In this document: positions 6,724-7,561 of the stretch, one piece after another
Position numbering within the stretch: position 1 is the first letter of the stretch
How the letters are laid out: every line of letters starts with the position of its first letter
Notes under the pieces: generated by a model
What the model saw: the letters and a program-made list of their open reading frames with translations, nothing else
Told to the model about the DNA's origin: nothing
Database searches by the model: none
Origin: Deltaproteobacteria bacterium RIFCSPLOWO2_12_FULL_60_16
GTDB taxonomy: Bacteria; Desulfobacterota; Binatia; UBA9968
DNA: 7,561 nt
Reading direction: 5' to 3'
NCBI GenBank assembly: GCA_001798565.1
Contig: MGSR01000039.1
Location: forward strand, 1,254-8,814
Translations under genes and position numbers: made by a program

Positions 6724-6996
6724 TTGGCTGTTCATCCATCGGTAATCAAAAGGCACCAGCAGAGCTTAAAAAAGAGAGTGAGAAATCAGGAGGCTAAATC
6801 CCGCATCAGGACTCTCATCAAAAAAGCCAGAAAGGCCATCGAGCTCAAGGATCGTGCAGGCATCTCCGCTCAACTGAAAGACGTCGACCGCGCCCTGGGC
6901 AAGGCGGTGAGCCGGGGAATCCTGAAATCCAACACTGCCTCACGCTGGCTGTCCCGCTTGGCGCGCAGCGCCCACCGTTTAGCATCCGCCTCCTAG
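6724..6996 (+). CDS. rpsT: 30S ribosomal protein S20
   Basis: S20 is a primary 16S rRNA-binding protein of the 30S subunit. The 90-residue product has the family's usual length (about 87-90), is very Lys/Arg-rich and helical, and carries typical features: HPSVIKRHQQSLKKRVRN at residues 4-21, KSRIRTLIKKARKAI at 25-39, and a conserved C-terminal patch KSNTASRWLSRL at 68-79. The start is TTG with GGAGGT upstream. In E. coli, rpsT also starts with UUG, and this codon is needed for S20 to repress its own translation. A similar control here is inference. It is the only plus-strand gene, divergent from murJ and convergent with lptE. Confidence 0.97.
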   Translation: MAVHPSVIKRHQQSLKKRVRNQEAKSRIRTLIKKARKAIELKDRAGISAQLKDVDRALGKAVSRGILKSNTASRWLSRLARSAHRLASAS

Positions 6997-7010
6997 TTCT
7001 TTCCGCTCCT

Positions 7011-7033
7011 CGGAACCAAACTTCGTTCCGTTT
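7011..7033 (+). terminator. Possible short hairpin terminator of rpsT
   Basis: CGGAAC (7011-7016) and GTTCCG (7025-7030) form a 6-bp stem with an 8-nt loop, followed by TTT, 14 nt after the rpsT stop. The T run is short, so it is weak by intrinsic-terminator standards. The large palindrome starting at 7033 may do the job instead. Confidence 0.4.
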
Positions 7034-7157
7034 GACGGGCCAAGTAACGAGCATAGCGAGGCGCGAGCCTCGAGTCGACTGAGGCGTACTGTTCTTGTAC
7101 GCCGCAGGGAGAGCGAGGGGCGATAAACGAAGCTAGGCGAAGTTAATTGGCCCGTCA
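7033..7157. repeat. Large interrupted palindrome with nested hairpins between convergent genes
   Basis: The outer arms TGACGGGCCAAGTAAC (7033-7048) and GTTAATTGGCCCGTCA (7142-7157) pair at 15 of 16 positions. Inside are a 6-bp hairpin, CGAGGC and GCCTCG around a GCGA tetraloop of the stable GNRA class (7057-7072); an 8-bp palindrome AGTCGACT (7073-7080); and a 7-bp hairpin, GGCGTAC and GTACGCC around a 7-nt loop (7083-7103). The remaining right half (7104-7141) is purine-rich and unpaired, with motifs echoing the left half (AGCGAGG, AACGA, GCGA). No credible ORF is present. The element fills the gap between rpsT and lptE and abuts the lptE stop codon. It looks like a dispersed intergenic repeat or bidirectional terminator; copy number cannot be judged from one window. 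Confidence 0.7.
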
Positions 7158-7561
7158 TTAAAATAGTTCCATGAGCCGTTGATGCAGCTCCCGCGAAAAC
7201 TTCTCCACCAGCCGTTCTCTGGCTTCCTGCTTGAGGGTCTCTGTAAGCTGGATATCGGTCATACGGCGAACATCCCCCGGATTCAAAGTCCCGCTCTTAA
7301 AGCCGGACGAGCTGGTCACCACGGCGCCTCGCGAGCCGCTGTGCACCTCGGCCAACCGGGCTCCTTGGGTGCGCCACAGGAGCTCATCCGGGGAGCGTCG
7401 CCTGAGGTTCATGTCAACGACCAGCGCCATCTCAAACTGCAGCACCTCATCCTCCCGGTTCACCGCCACCACCCGGCTGTCGAAAGAACGGACCACTCCG
7501 GTCAGTACGGCATCGGCCCGCTCAGGGCTATCGACGACCTGTAGCTGACCGCGCTGGCGCA
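7158..7561 (-). CDS. lptE: LptE-like LPS-assembly lipoprotein (partial, 5' end outside window)
   Basis: LptE is the outer-membrane lipoprotein that plugs and stabilises LptD, which inserts lipopolysaccharide into the outer leaflet. The last 133 residues are visible and the frame is open to the window edge. The signal peptide and lipobox Cys are therefore not seen. The visible part has the family's pattern: a segment ending ADAVLTGVVRSF, a basic/hydrophobic strand pair (LQFEMALVVDMNLRR), then LLWR, and a C-terminal helix rich in Glu/Arg ending HQRLMELF. An internal GTG at 7496 would be a false start, since similarity continues upstream. The assignment rests on overall pattern and context rather than on a catalytic motif, and another small outer-membrane lipoprotein is possible. 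The stop codon touches the palindrome at 7033-7157. Confidence 0.72.
   Translation of the reverse strand, partial: RQRGQLQVVDSPERADAVLTGVVRSFDSRVVAVNREDEVLQFEMALVVDMNLRRRSPDELLWRTQGARLAEVHSGSRGAVVTSSSGFKSGTLNPGDVRRMTDIQLTETLKQEARERLVEKFSRELHQRLMELF

Noticed and set aside
1..7561. Mobile elements, CRISPR arrays, tRNA or rRNA genes, defence systems
   Set aside because: No transposase or integrase motif, no regularly spaced repeats and no tRNA-like cloverleaf was seen. All genes are conserved housekeeping or envelope functions.

Overview
The window reads as an ordinary chromosomal segment from a GC-rich Gram-negative bacterium. A delta-type proteobacterium (Desulfuromonadales/Geobacter-like, now Desulfobacterota) is the best guess, based on gene content and order: an outer-membrane LptE-type protein, rpsT divergent from murJ, and a pyrophosphatase of the sodium-pump type. 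That assignment is inference, because no 16S or other strong marker is present. All genes lie on the minus strand except rpsT.

Layout from right to left, following minus-strand transcription. At the right edge is the C-terminal part of an LptE-like LPS-assembly lipoprotein (stop at 7158; its start is outside the window). It converges on rpsT (ribosomal protein S20, plus strand, 6724-6996). The 161-bp convergent gap holds a small hairpin and then a large interrupted palindrome (7033-7157) with two nested hairpins. rpsT is divergent from murJ (lipid II flippase, 6662-5001). A 292-bp gap follows, with terminator-like hairpins, a tandem 11-mer resembling DnaA boxes, and a probable extended -10 promoter just before mrcA (bifunctional class A penicillin-binding protein, 4708-2666, TTG start). 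After a 141-bp gap with a plausible sigma-70 promoter comes a very small Ala/Pro-rich lipoprotein (2524-2273) with an excellent Shine-Dalgarno sequence and a textbook intrinsic terminator. Then come tatC (twin-arginine translocase subunit, 2137-1430) and, 39 bp later, hppA (membrane pyrophosphatase, 1390 to the left edge, 3' end missing).

The shared theme is envelope construction and energisation. LptE serves LPS export. MurJ flips lipid II. The penicillin-binding protein polymerises and cross-links it. TatC exports folded proteins, and HppA stores pyrophosphate energy as an ion gradient. The genes probably form several short transcription units rather than one operon, because terminators and promoters can be recognised between them.

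I found no convincing undescribed multi-gene system. The observations most worth a second look are the structured palindromic element between rpsT and lptE, the mrcA leader region, and the strong terminator placed between the small lipoprotein and tatC.
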